From contig JAFVHU010000116.1 in NCBI GenBank assembly GCA_017474385.1, positions 1 through 64,000 on the forward strand: a stretch of DNA of 64,000 nucleotides, written 5' to 3'. A program made the position numbers and the translations under genes. The stretch comes from Afipia sp. GTDB lineage: Bacteria; Pseudomonadota; Alphaproteobacteria; Rhizobiales; Xanthobacteraceae. The notes beneath the pieces are model-generated. The model ran no database searches, had not been told where the DNA came from, and saw only the letters and a program-made list of their open reading frames with translations. Below are positions 37,987 to 46,590 of the stretch, piece by piece (the first letter of the stretch is position 1; every line of letters begins with the position of its first letter).

Positions 37987-39159
37987 TCAGTCGCTCGTGT
38001 CAATCTTGCGGAACGGGCCGGTCTCGGTCAGCTCGCGCACCGCCTCCTGCACATAGCTTCGCTCGTGCTTGAGATAGTCGCGGATCGCACGGCGCAGCGC
38101 CGGATCGGCGATGTAATGCGCGGAGTAGGTGGTCTGGGGCATGTAGCCGCGGGCGATCTTGTGCTCCCCCTGCGCGCCGGCTTCGACGCGCTTCAGGCCG
38201 CGCCGGATCGCGAAGTCGATGGCCTGATAGTAGCAAACCTCGAAATGCAGGAACGGATGATGCTCCACGGCGCCCCAGTGGCGGCCGAACAGCGTGTCGG
38301 AGCCGATGAAATTGATCGCGCCGGCGATCCACTTGCCGTCGCGCTTCGCCATCACCAGCAATACGTCTTTCGCCATGGTCTCGCCGATCATGGTGTAGAA
38401 GGCGCGGGTGAGATAGGGGCGGCCCCATTTGCGCGAACCGGTCTCCATGTAGAACTCGAAGAACGCATCCCATGCATCGGGCGTGATGTCATCGCCGGTC
38501 AGCGCGTGAATGGTGATGCCGTTGGCGAGCGCGTCGCGGCGCTCGCGGCGGATCGCCTTGCGATGACGCGAGGCCAGGGTGGCGAGGAAATCCTCAAATG
38601 TGCCGTAGCTTTCATTGCGCCAGTGGAATTGCTGATCGGTGCGTTGCAGGAAGCCGTGTTTGGCGAGAAGCGTCCATTCGTCTTCGCGGGCGAAGGTGAC
38701 ATGCACGGACGAGGCGTGAGTGGCGCCGCACAACGCGATCAGGCCGCCTGCCAGCGTCTCACGGATTCGCGCCGCATCCTCGCCGTTGCGCACCAGCAGG
38801 CGAGGGCCGGATGCTGGCGTGAACGGAACGGTGGCCTGCAATTTCGGATAATAACTTCCGCCGGCGCGCGCATAGGCGTCAGCCCAGCCGTGGTCGAACA
38901 CGTATTCGCCTTGCGAATGGTTTTTCAGATAACCGGGCACGATGCCAACGACTTGACCTGCCATGCGCGCCACCAGATGACGCGCGGCCCAGCCGGTACG
39001 CGCGATGGCAGAGCCTGATGTCTCCAGTGCGGCGAAGAAGGCGTGCGTGACAAACGGGTTGTAATGGCCATCTGAATTGGCGCACGCATTCCACTCGTCG
39101 GCCGTGATCTGGCCGACCGAGGAGACCGCTTGAAGGGTGATCTCGCAGGGATCCGTCAA
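37987..39159 (-). CDS. GNAT/FemAB-like N-acyltransferase (DUF482)
   Basis: A 390-residue DUF482 (peptidogalycan-type) protein with a FemAB-like acyltransferase fold. Signatures are YNPFVTHAFFAALE, ASRHRKAIRRERRDA, FFEFYMETGSRKWGRPYLT and FEVCYYQAIDFAIRRGLKRVEAGA-type text (the CYYQAIDFAI and GAQGEHK segments). Such proteins are widespread in alphaproteobacteria; the acceptor is unknown. Confidence 0.85.
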   Translation of the reverse strand: MTDPCEITLQAVSSVGQITADEWNACANSDGHYNPFVTHAFFAALETSGSAIARTGWAARHLVARMAGQVVGIVPGYLKNHSQGEYVFDHGWADAYARAGGSYYPKLQATVPFTPASGPRLLVRNGEDAARIRETLAGGLIALCGATHASSVHVTFAREDEWTLLAKHGFLQRTDQQFHWRNESYGTFEDFLATLASRHRKAIRRERRDALANGITIHALTGDDITPDAWDAFFEFYMETGSRKWGRPYLTRAFYTMIGETMAKDVLLVMAKRDGKWIAGAINFIGSDTLFGRHWGAVEHHPFLHFEVCYYQAIDFAIRRGLKRVEAGAQGEHKIARGYMPQTTYSAHYIADPALRRAIRDYLKHERSYVQEAVRELTETGPFRKIDTSD

Positions 39160-39273
39160 AGGGTAGGTGTACCGTGGCGTTCAGAAAACCGAAACCGTTC
39201 AGCATTATAGATCGGTCTTCGCGCGGATGACTTCAAGTATCTGGCATCAGATGTCTGGTATCGCGCTTTCGGC

Positions 39274-40029
39274 TTACTCCGGAACGAAACCTTCGAATGT
39301 CATCTGATCGGCGTAACGGGCGGTGCGTGCGCGTTGTTCCGGTGTCCGCACGGTCCATGTGATCAGCGCACAGCCGAAGATGTTACGCGCGATCCAGGGT
39401 GCAGGGGCCGGCAGATCGTCGACCCGGTAGCTGACGAAATGCGGCTGCGTGCGGAAGGCGTGGCGCAGGCCGGTCATCTCACGGGTTTTCTCGAACGGCA
39501 GCCGTGCCCATTCGCCCTCGGTGTAATGCCGTTCGGCCACGATGCCGCGCGGCAGGTCCGGCATCAGGTCGCGGAGCGCCATCACCTGATCGGGATCGAA
39601 TGACATCGCCGCCACCGGTCCACTGTACGAGGCAAGCACTTCGGCCATCCGCTTCACCAGCGTCCGGTTGCCGTCGAATCGGCTCTTCACCTCGAGCACC
39701 AGCGGGACGCGACCGGCGACGCGCGCGCAGAGGTCGCCCAGGGTCATCATTCGCTCTGCCGTATGCTTGAAGCCGACCTGCTTGAGTTGCGCCGCGGTCA
39801 GCGACAGCAGTTCACCGGTGCCCTGTGTGAGGCGGCCAAGCTCGTAGTCATGATGCACCATCGCCTCATTGTCGGCGGTGGGTTGAAGATCGACCTCGAT
39901 CGCGAAATTGCCGGCGACCGCTGCGTCGATCGCCGACGGCATGTTCTCGATGATGCCGCGCGCGCGGTCATGCAGCCCGCGATGAGCGATTGGCCGTGCC
40001 GTGAGCCAGCCGGGCGCGCGCGCAACCAT
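39274..40029 (-). CDS. Glycerophosphodiester phosphodiesterase
   Basis: A 251-residue GDPD TIM-barrel enzyme. It hydrolyses glycerophosphodiesters to glycerol-3-phosphate and an alcohol. Metal and catalytic residues are in IAHRGLHD, then the family Glu-x-Asp (AIEVDLQPT) and MVHHDYELGRLT. The ATG at 40029 gives the family start; the longer frame to 40170 runs through a palindromic repeat and is not part of the protein. No signal peptide is seen. Confidence 0.88.
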   Translation of the reverse strand: MVARAPGWLTARPIAHRGLHDRARGIIENMPSAIDAAVAGNFAIEVDLQPTADNEAMVHHDYELGRLTQGTGELLSLTAAQLKQVGFKHTAERMMTLGDLCARVAGRVPLVLEVKSRFDGNRTLVKRMAEVLASYSGPVAAMSFDPDQVMALRDLMPDLPRGIVAERHYTEGEWARLPFEKTREMTGLRHAFRTQPHFVSYRVDDLPAPAPWIARNIFGCALITWTVRTPEQRARTARYADQMTFEGFVPE

Positions 40030-40043
40030 CAGTTTGATTTCTT

Positions 40044-40092
40044 GAGCATGATCTTGTCCGAAAACCGGTTCCCACTTTTCGGGATCATGCTC
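40044..40092. repeat. Palindromic repeat, GATCCCGAAAA/TTTTCGGATC family, copy C
   Basis: gagcatgatc and gatcatgctc are exact end repeats, with ccgaaaaccggttcccact and ttttcgg inside. It overlaps the RidA gene stop codon by two bases, mirroring the panC case. It separates RidA from the downstream glycerophosphodiesterase gene. Confidence 0.88.
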
Positions 40093-40558
40093 AGGCGACC
40101 TCGAAGATGCCTTCGACTTCGACGGCGGCGTCCGAGGGCAGGGCTGCCACACCGACGGTGGTGCGTGCATGACGTCCCTTGTCGCCGAATACCGCCACCA
40201 TCAGATCCGATGCGCCGTTGAGCACCTTCGGCCCCTCAAGGAAATCCGGCGTCGCGTTGACAAAACCGCCGAGACGCACGACGCGGGCAACCTTGTCGAG
40301 ATCGCCGAGCGCCATTTTGACCTGCGCCAGCAGATTGATCGCACAGCCGCGTGCAGCGGCGGCGCCATGCTCGGTGGTTACGCTGGCGCCGAGTTTGCCC
40401 TTTGCGATCAGCTTGCCTTCCGGGGTGTTGCAGACCTGGCCGGACACAAACAGCAGATTTCCGGTGCGCACGAAGCCGACGTAGTTTGCTATGGGAGGGT
40501 TGGGTTGATGCAACACAATGCCCAATTCGTTCAACTTCTGCTCGACCGTTCCCGCCAT
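40091..40558 (-). CDS. RidA/YjgF family protein
   Basis: A 155-residue RidA-like enamine/imine deaminase. Signatures include LLFVSGQVCN, CAINLLAQVKMALGDLDKV and the conserved Arg in GRHARTTVGVAALP. The ATG at 40558 has GAGGG upstream; the ATG at 40570 is less likely. It belongs to the 150-residue YjgF subgroup, whose substrates are less defined than RidA itself. Its stop lies at the edge of a palindromic repeat. Confidence 0.88.
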   Translation of the reverse strand: MAGTVEQKLNELGIVLHQPNPPIANYVGFVRTGNLLFVSGQVCNTPEGKLIAKGKLGASVTTEHGAAAARGCAINLLAQVKMALGDLDKVARVVRLGGFVNATPDFLEGPKVLNGASDLMVAVFGDKGRHARTTVGVAALPSDAAVEVEGIFEVA

Positions 40559-40671
40559 GTTTGCCCTCATTGAATGATTGTTGCTTGTGAACCCGTCAAA
40601 TGCAGCGCCCTATGTCGCCCAATGAGCGGACACATGCAAGCGCCACAAAATTCAATAGTAATCCAGCGGAG

Positions 40672-41643
40672 CTAGGCAGCGCGGGCGTGGCCATGATTCT
40701 CGCAGGCTGCGATTTCGATCGTGACATGGCTCAGGCCGGGAAGCACCGCCAGACGTTGCTTGTAGATGGCAGCGGTTTGCGGCCGGTCGGTGACAATCGA
40801 AATGATCGCAGCCTGGTGCCCAGGGCCGACCTGCCACAGATGGAGATCGGAAATCCTGTCTCCATCGATTTCGACAAGCTGGCGAATCTTGTGTTCGGTC
40901 TCCCGGTCCGGAACGACGTCGATCAACACGGCGCCGGTATCGCGGATGAGGCCATAGGCCCAGCTTGCAATCACGCAGGCACCCACGAATCCGACAACGG
41001 GATCGATCCAGATCCAGCCGAAGGCCCGCGCGGTAATCAGGCCGCCGATGGCGAGGACTGACGTGGCCGCATCCGCCAGCACGTGGACGTAGGCAGCTCT
41101 CAGGTTGTTGTCGCGATCATGTGCGTGATGGCCATGATCGTGATGGTCGTCATGATCATGGCTATGGCCATGATGATGGTGGTTGTGATCCTCGCGCAGA
41201 AGCCACGCGCACACCAGATTGACCGCGAGGCCGAGGACAGCCACCGCGATGGCCTCGCCATAGGCGATCGGGACGGGATTGCCGATGCGGATCAGGCTTT
41301 CGTAACCGATCGCGAGCGCGATCATGGCGAGCACCACGGCGCTGGCGAACGCGGCGAGCTCTCCGAGCTTGCCGGTGCCGAACGCAAATCTCGGGTCGTG
41401 CATGTGACGCCGTGCGTATCGATAGGCCAGCGCCGAAATGCCGATGGCCGCAGCATGGGTAGACATGTGCCAGCCATCGGCAAGCAGCGCCATCGAACCG
41501 AAAACCGTGCCGCCGATAATCTCGCCGGTCATCATCGTGAGGGTCAGGCCGACAACGAACCAGGTGCGCCTTTCATTGCGCGCATGCGCGGCGCCGAGAA
41601 AGACGTGATCGTGCGTCCAGTTGTTGAGAGAATGCGAATGCAT
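40672..41643 (-). CDS. dmeF: Cation diffusion facilitator, DmeF type (Co/Ni efflux)
   Basis: A 323-residue CDF exporter with six helices. The N-terminus MHSHSLNNWTHDHVFL and the His-rich cytosolic loop (about 150-180, HNHHHHGHSHDHDDHHDHG) are characteristic of DmeF, which exports cobalt and nickel. CDF metal-site residues occur in LLADGWHMSTHAAAI and YVHVLADAATSVLAI. In rhizobia dmeF follows a dmeR repressor gene; none is seen here. Confidence 0.9.
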   Translation of the reverse strand: MHSHSLNNWTHDHVFLGAAHARNERRTWFVVGLTLTMMTGEIIGGTVFGSMALLADGWHMSTHAAAIGISALAYRYARRHMHDPRFAFGTGKLGELAAFASAVVLAMIALAIGYESLIRIGNPVPIAYGEAIAVAVLGLAVNLVCAWLLREDHNHHHHGHSHDHDDHHDHGHHAHDRDNNLRAAYVHVLADAATSVLAIGGLITARAFGWIWIDPVVGFVGACVIASWAYGLIRDTGAVLIDVVPDRETEHKIRQLVEIDGDRISDLHLWQVGPGHQAAIISIVTDRPQTAAIYKQRLAVLPGLSHVTIEIAACENHGHARAA

Positions 41644-41868
41644 ATTCCACCTGCGGGTGTGCGTTCAGGTTGTCTCGTCCGAGTATACAGCAGGGGACGG
41701 TCCAGGTGACGGTCCCAAGTCTTGTGCCATCGGATTGGGCGGCATGGAACCCTCAAAAAAGGCTCATTTTTCACATCAAATTGAGAAATTCTGTTACATG
41801 CGGCCGGTTGCGGTTTCATGCGCCGGTTAAGCTAATATGGGTTCGATTCGAACATTGAAGGAGACGCC

Positions 41869-42726
41869 ATGCGTCGCGCGCGCCGTATTTCGGGTTGTGG
41901 ATTGGTTACCCTGTCCGCTGTGTTTCTGGCGTCAGCCGCAGGCGGAGCGCAAGCTGCGCCCAGCGTCGCCTTTCTCTCGCATCAGGCAGTCTACGACCTG
42001 AGCCTGAAAACATCGCGCGGCAACGCCAGCGTCAGCAACGCGCGCGGCCGCATCCTGTATAACTTCGCCGGCAGCGCCTGCGAGGGCTACACCACCGACT
42101 TCCGGCAGGTGTCACAGCTCGATACCGGCGAGAACAAGACCACGATAAGCGATCTGCGTTCCACGAGCTGGGAAGACGGCGAGGGCAAGAGCTACCGCTT
42201 CAAGATCGAGACGCGCATGAACGATACCGATACGACGTCGATCGACGGTATCGCGGAGCGCGACGGCAAGACAATCAAGGTCAAGCTGAAGAAGCCCAAG
42301 GCAAAGACATTCACCATCGAGGGTGCGGTGTTCCCGACGGAGCAGGTCAGGCTGATCATCGAGGCCGCGCGCGAAGGCAAGTCGCTGCTCGAACTCGTGG
42401 TCTATGACGGCTCCGACGATGGCGAGAAGGTTTACAACACGCTCACTGTCATCGGGCAGCCGATCCCGGGGACCAAGGCGCCGGCAAAGCCGGATGCGGC
42501 CAGCGCCAATGAGAAGTTCAAGTCCCAGACCCGGTGGCCGGTCACCGTGAGCTACTATGACCGCGCAACGAAATCGAATAGCGGTGAACAGACGCCGGCT
42601 TATGCGATGTCCTTCGAACTCTATGAGGATGGCGTGTCGCGGGCGCTATCGCTCGACTACAACGATTTCGTCATCGCAGGCGCGATGGACAAGATCGACA
42701 TCAAGGAAACCAAGCCCTGCAAATAG
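41869..42726 (+). CDS. eipB: EipB family (DUF1849) periplasmic envelope-integrity protein
   Basis: A 285-residue periplasmic beta-spiral protein. The signal peptide ends near GGAQAA. Family signatures are HQAVYDLSL, ARGRILYNFAGSACEGYTT and SSDLRSTSWEDGEGK-like text (here ISDLRSTSWEDGEG). Cys71 and Cys284 match the conserved disulfide of Brucella EipB, which is needed for envelope integrity under stress. It stands alone, convergent with dinB. Confidence 0.88.
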   Translation: MRRARRISGCGLVTLSAVFLASAAGGAQAAPSVAFLSHQAVYDLSLKTSRGNASVSNARGRILYNFAGSACEGYTTDFRQVSQLDTGENKTTISDLRSTSWEDGEGKSYRFKIETRMNDTDTTSIDGIAERDGKTIKVKLKKPKAKTFTIEGAVFPTEQVRLIIEAAREGKSLLELVVYDGSDDGEKVYNTLTVIGQPIPGTKAPAKPDAASANEKFKSQTRWPVTVSYYDRATKSNSGEQTPAYAMSFELYEDGVSRALSLDYNDFVIAGAMDKIDIKETKPCK

Positions 42727-42735
42727 GGTGAGGCG

Positions 42736-44022
42736 TTACTCAGCCTTCGCCGGACCGTCATACGCAATTCCGCGGATCACCGCGGCATTGCCGAATTTCT
42801 TGCGGACATCGTCCATTGCGCGCTCTGCATGCGCGGACCGCCGGTCCAGCAGATCCTGACCGTCGGCTTCCGCGCCGGGTTTCAAGGCGCTGACGCCGGC
42901 GCCGATCAGCCTGAACGCGGTTCCGTCGATCTCGCGGCTGAGCATTTCGCGCACCGTCGCAAATATTCGCGTGGCAAGCTGGGTCGGGACCTGAAGCGAT
43001 TGCGAGCGGGTGCGCTGCCTGAAATCCGCGGTCTTCAGTTTCAGCGTGATGGTGGAGCCCGAGAGGTCGCCGCTCTTGAGGCGTGACGAAACCTTTTCGC
43101 ACAGCCGCCACAGGATCTTCTCCAGCGTCGCAAAATCCCGCACGTCGGTTTCCAGCGTCGTCTCGTTAGAGATCGTCTTGGCGCCGCGATCGGCAACGAC
43201 CTTGCGGTCATCGATGCCGCGCGCCAGCCGCCACAGCCGCCGCCCTTCGGGACCGAACTGCTTCATCAGGTCGATTTCGTCCGCGCGCTGCAAATCCTTG
43301 ATGAGGCGGAAGCCGCGCTGCGAGAGTTTCTCCTGCGAGGCAGGCCCGACGCCGTAGATGAAACCGACAGGCCGGTCGGCGAGCATTTCGCGCGCTTCCT
43401 CCTGATCCAGCGCGGCGAAGCCGCGCGGCTTGTCGAGGTCGGACGCGATCTTGGCCAGAAACTTGTTCACCGACAGGCCGACCGACACGGTGATGCCGAT
43501 ATCGCGCTCGACCTGAGCGGCAAACCGCGCCAGCACCTTGGCGGGAATCATGCCGTGCACGAGTTCCGTGCCGCTGAGATCGAGAAAGGCTTCATCGATG
43601 GAGAGCGGTTCGACCAGCGGCGTCAGCGCCATCATCGCGTGGCGAACCTCGCGGCCGATGCGGACATACTTCGCCATGTCGGGACGCACGACCACGGCCG
43701 AGGGGCAGAGGTCGAGCGCCTTGAACATCGGCATCGCCGAACGCACGCCGTAGGTGCGCGCGATGTAGCAGGCGGCCGATACCACGCCGCGCTTGCCGCC
43801 GCCGATGATCACAGGCTTGTCGGCGATGTCCGGATTGTCGCGTTTCTCGACGGTCGCATAGAACGCGTCGCAATCGATATGGGCGAGCGTCAGCGCCTTG
43901 AGGGCGCGGTGCCGTACCATGCGGGGTGAGCCGCATTCCGCGCAGCGCATCGCCTTCACCGCGGCGTCCGACAGGCAGTCGCGGCAGAATCCCGGCGAAT
44001 CGGCTGGCGGACGGTCGTTCAA
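42736..44022 (-). CDS. dinB: DNA polymerase IV with N-terminal zinc-ribbon-like extension
   Basis: A 428-residue Y-family polymerase for error-prone bypass of DNA damage. I place the start at TTG 44022, with GGGAG upstream inside the end of the preceding gene. Residues 1-35 carry Cys13, Cys16, Cys27 and Cys30 (FCRDC, RCAECG), a likely zinc ribbon. The palm begins HIDCDAFYATVE (Asp50), with SIDEAFLDL as the second acidic site. The thumb and little finger follow. It overlaps translationally with DUF3572. Confidence 0.9.
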   Translation of the reverse strand: MNDRPPADSPGFCRDCLSDAAVKAMRCAECGSPRMVRHRALKALTLAHIDCDAFYATVEKRDNPDIADKPVIIGGGKRGVVSAACYIARTYGVRSAMPMFKALDLCPSAVVVRPDMAKYVRIGREVRHAMMALTPLVEPLSIDEAFLDLSGTELVHGMIPAKVLARFAAQVERDIGITVSVGLSVNKFLAKIASDLDKPRGFAALDQEEAREMLADRPVGFIYGVGPASQEKLSQRGFRLIKDLQRADEIDLMKQFGPEGRRLWRLARGIDDRKVVADRGAKTISNETTLETDVRDFATLEKILWRLCEKVSSRLKSGDLSGSTITLKLKTADFRQRTRSQSLQVPTQLATRIFATVREMLSREIDGTAFRLIGAGVSALKPGAEADGQDLLDRRSAHAERAMDDVRKKFGNAAVIRGIAYDGPAKAE

Positions 44023-44026
44023 CGAC

Positions 44027-44311
44027 TTACTCCCAGCGCGGTTCCAGCACCTCGCGCGCATTTGCCACGGCCTGCGGCGTCAGTTGCGAGGCGTCGGCGA
44101 AGGCCTTCACCGTTGCGTCATCACGTACAATGAAATCGAGCACGCCGGCGAGGAACTTCGGGTCGGCGGCCGCGGTTCGAAGGGTTTGCGGGCCGATACC
44201 GCTCTCGGTCAGGAATAACCCTAGCCGTTCGGGGTCGGACGCCAGGAAGGAGAGCGCCTGAATCGCAACGAATTCAGCGACTTCCTGAGGGGTCGAAGGG
44301 CCTTTTGCCAT
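44027..44311 (-). CDS. DUF3572 family protein
   Basis: A 94-residue alphaproteobacterial DUF3572 protein, helical throughout (AVQALSFLASDPERLGLFL-type sequence, here VAIQALSFLASDPERLGLFL). Function unknown. It ends 4 bp before the dinB TTG start, so the two are translationally coupled. It is divergent from divK. Confidence 0.85.
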   Translation of the reverse strand: MAKGPSTPQEVAEFVAIQALSFLASDPERLGLFLTESGIGPQTLRTAAADPKFLAGVLDFIVRDDATVKAFADASQLTPQAVANAREVLEPRWE

Positions 44312-44437
44312 TGATCGTGTTTGCCTTTCCGTAACTTATCGTCTCTATTTTGCGCCGATATTGCCCGAGTCACGACGGCGTGGCGAATTCAATGGTTTCA
44401 GCACGTACGGGCATTTTGCGGGAATTGGAGGGCCAGG

Positions 44438-44803
44438 ATGGCCAAAACCGTCCTGATCGTGGAAGACAACGAGCTCAATATGAAGCTCTTTCGCGATCTG
44501 CTTGAGGCCCATGGGTATCAGACAGTCGGCACGCGGAACGGGGTTGAAGCACTCGATCTCGCCCGCACGCATCGGCCCGATCTCATCCTCATGGATATTC
44601 AGCTACCCGAAGTTTCCGGTCTCGACGTGACACGCTGGATCAAGGCGGATGTCGAATTGCGTGCGATCCCCGTGGTCGCGGTAACGGCTTTTGCCATGAA
44701 GGGCGATGAAGAACGTATCCGCGAAGGCGGATGCGAAGCGTATTTGTCCAAACCGATTTCGGTTGGGAAGTTTATTGAGACGGTTCGACGGTTTGTCGGC
44801 TAG
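44438..44803 (+). CDS. divK: Single-domain response regulator DivK
   Basis: A 121-residue receiver-domain protein that controls cell-cycle kinases DivJ, PleC and DivL in alphaproteobacteria. The phospho-acceptor is Asp53 ([13 protein letters not shown]), the acidic pair Glu9-Asp10 ([10 protein letters not shown]), Thr in AVTAFAMKG and Lys in LSKPIS. ATG 44438 has GGAGGGCCAGG upstream; the long upstream frame to 44321 is not protein-like. pleD follows after 9 bp. Confidence 0.95.
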   Translation: MAKTVLIVEDNELNMKLFRDLLEAHGYQTVGTRNGVEALDLARTHRPDLILMDIQLPEVSGLDVTRWIKADVELRAIPVVAVTAFAMKGDEERIREGGCEAYLSKPISVGKFIETVRRFVG

Positions 44804-44812
44804 GAGAGTTTG

Positions 44813-46186
44813 ATGTCCGCGCGCGTTCTGGTCGTTGACGATGTTCTCGCCAACGTGAAGCTGCTCGAGGCGCGCCTGTCGGCGGAATACTTCGACGTGG
44901 TGACGGCGAATTGCGGGACGCAGGCGCTTGAGATCTGCGAGCGCGCGGAATGCGACATCGTGCTGCTCGATGTCATGATGCCCGACATTGACGGTTTTGA
45001 AGTCTGCCGCCGCCTGAAATCGAATCCGAAGACCCATTTCATTCCGGTCATCATGGTGACGGCGCTGGACAGTCCGTCCGACCGCGTGCGCGGGCTGGAT
45101 GCCGGCGCCGACGATTTCCTCACCAAGCCGGTGTCCGATGTTGTGATGATCGCGCGGGTGCGGTCACTGACACGGCTGAAGATGATGACCGACGAACTGC
45201 GCATGCGCGCGATCACGTCGCTCGAGATTGGCGTCAATGCGCCGGAACGCGACGCGGTTGCGGATACGGGCAAGGGCGGGCGCATTCTGCTGGTGGATGA
45301 CCGGCCGTCGTCCTACGAGCGGCTGGCTCCGGTGCTGGCCACCGAGCACAGCGTCGATGTCGAGCCGAATCCTGCCGAAGCGGTATTCCATGCCGCCGAT
45401 GGCAACTACGACTTGCTGATCGTGTCGCTTGGACTTGAGAATTTCGATGGCTTGCGGCTTTGCAGCCAGGCGCGCTCGCTGGAGCGGACGCGCAGCGTGC
45501 CGATCCTCGCCATTGCCGATGCCGACAACAACGCGCGGCTGCTGCGTGGGCTTGAGATCGGCGTCAACGACTACCTGCTGCGTCCAGTGGACAAGAACGA
45601 ACTGCTGGCGCGGGCACGTACCCAGATCCGCAAGCGCCGCTACACCGATCACCTGCGCGACAACGTGCAGAACTCCATCGAAATGGCGATCACCGATCCG
45701 CTGACCGGGCTGCATAACCGCCGCTACATGGAAAGCCATCTCGCCACACTGGCGGAGCAGGCGGCGATGCGGGCCAAGCCATTGGCGCTGATGATGCTCG
45801 ACATCGATTACTTCAAGTCGATCAACGACACCTACGGTCACGATGCCGGCGACGACGTGCTGCGAGAATTCGCGGTGCGCATCCGCAAGTCGATCCGCGG
45901 GATCGATCTGGCCTGCCGCTACGGCGGCGAGGAATTCGTCATCGTGATGCCGGAAACCGACCTGCACGTGGCGGGGATGGTCGCCGAACGCCTTCGCCGG
46001 TCCATTGCTGGTGAGCCCTTCACGATCGAGAAGGGCGTCAAGCGCATCGAGGTGACCATTTCGATCGGCATCTCGACCCTGGAAACCAAGGGAGAGGCGA
46101 TCAGCGCCGTCCTCAAGCGCGCCGATCAGGCGCTGTACCGCGCCAAGCACGACGGCCGGAACAGGGTCGTGGCGGCTGCCGCCTGA
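44813..46186 (+). CDS. pleD: Diguanylate cyclase response regulator PleD
   Basis: A 457-residue response regulator making cyclic di-GMP. The first receiver (about 1-120) has Asp53 (LLDVMMPDIDG). The second receiver (about 155-275) has lost its phospho-acceptor (LLIVSLGLENFDG), as known for PleD, and acts in dimerisation. The GGDEF domain has GGEEF in CRYGGEEFVIV. An RxxD inhibitory site precedes it (RGID). TAGGAGAG lies before ATG 44813. divK and pleD form an operon. Confidence 0.96.
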   Translation: MSARVLVVDDVLANVKLLEARLSAEYFDVVTANCGTQALEICERAECDIVLLDVMMPDIDGFEVCRRLKSNPKTHFIPVIMVTALDSPSDRVRGLDAGADDFLTKPVSDVVMIARVRSLTRLKMMTDELRMRAITSLEIGVNAPERDAVADTGKGGRILLVDDRPSSYERLAPVLATEHSVDVEPNPAEAVFHAADGNYDLLIVSLGLENFDGLRLCSQARSLERTRSVPILAIADADNNARLLRGLEIGVNDYLLRPVDKNELLARARTQIRKRRYTDHLRDNVQNSIEMAITDPLTGLHNRRYMESHLATLAEQAAMRAKPLALMMLDIDYFKSINDTYGHDAGDDVLREFAVRIRKSIRGIDLACRYGGEEFVIVMPETDLHVAGMVAERLRRSIAGEPFTIEKGVKRIEVTISIGISTLETKGEAISAVLKRADQALYRAKHDGRNRVVAAAA

Positions 46187-46216
46187 GACCCGTCAAAATC
46201 CCGCATCAAACGCAAA

Positions 46217-46236
46217 ACGGGGCCGCAAGGCCCCGG
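46217..46236 (-). terminator. Intrinsic terminator of rpmG
   Basis: CGGGGCC (46218-46224) and GGCCCCG (46229-46235) form a stem around gcaa, followed on the minus strand by TTTTGCG. It lies just after the rpmG stop and also faces the convergent pleD. Confidence 0.8.
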
Positions 46237-46261
46237 TTTCGTTCGTAAGCAACTGAAATAG

Positions 46262-46429
46262 TTACTTGATCTTGGCTTCGCGGAACTCGACGTGCTTCTT
46301 CGCGACCGGATCGTACTTCTTCTTCACGAGCTTGTCGGTCATCGTGCGCGAGTTCTTCTTGGCGACGTAATAGAAGCCGGTATCCGCGCTGGAAACGAGC
46401 TTGACCTTGATGGTGACCGCTTTGGCCAT
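46262..46429 (-). CDS. rpmG: 50S ribosomal protein L33
   Basis: A 55-residue L33, too short for common length cut-offs. The reverse-strand translation begins [19 protein letters not shown] and continues [20 protein letters not shown], with a conserved [10 protein letters not shown] segment and end REAKIK. It lacks the paired cysteines of the zinc-binding type, so it is the zinc-independent form. It belongs to the conserved block with the NUDIX, rnr and topA genes. Confidence 0.95.
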   Translation of the reverse strand: MAKAVTIKVKLVSSADTGFYYVAKKNSRTMTDKLVKKKYDPVAKKHVEFREAKIK

Positions 46430-46590
46430 GTTCAGAACCTCGAATGTCAGGAATCACGAGCAGGCCCGACAAATCGAGCTGCATTTGGGGCGCAACCTAG
46501 CTTCGAACGCCCCAAAGTCAAGTTTTTAGGGCGCTTTATTCCGAAAAGCGGATGTCCCGGATTTCGCCCTGTTTCGGTGGGTCTGAAAGG

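Noticed and set aside
41644..41868. GTATACAGCAGGGGAC upstream of dmeF as a DmeR/RcnR-type operator
   Set aside because: Only one AT-rich half with a short G run is present; the second TATAC-like half is missing, so the match is too weak.
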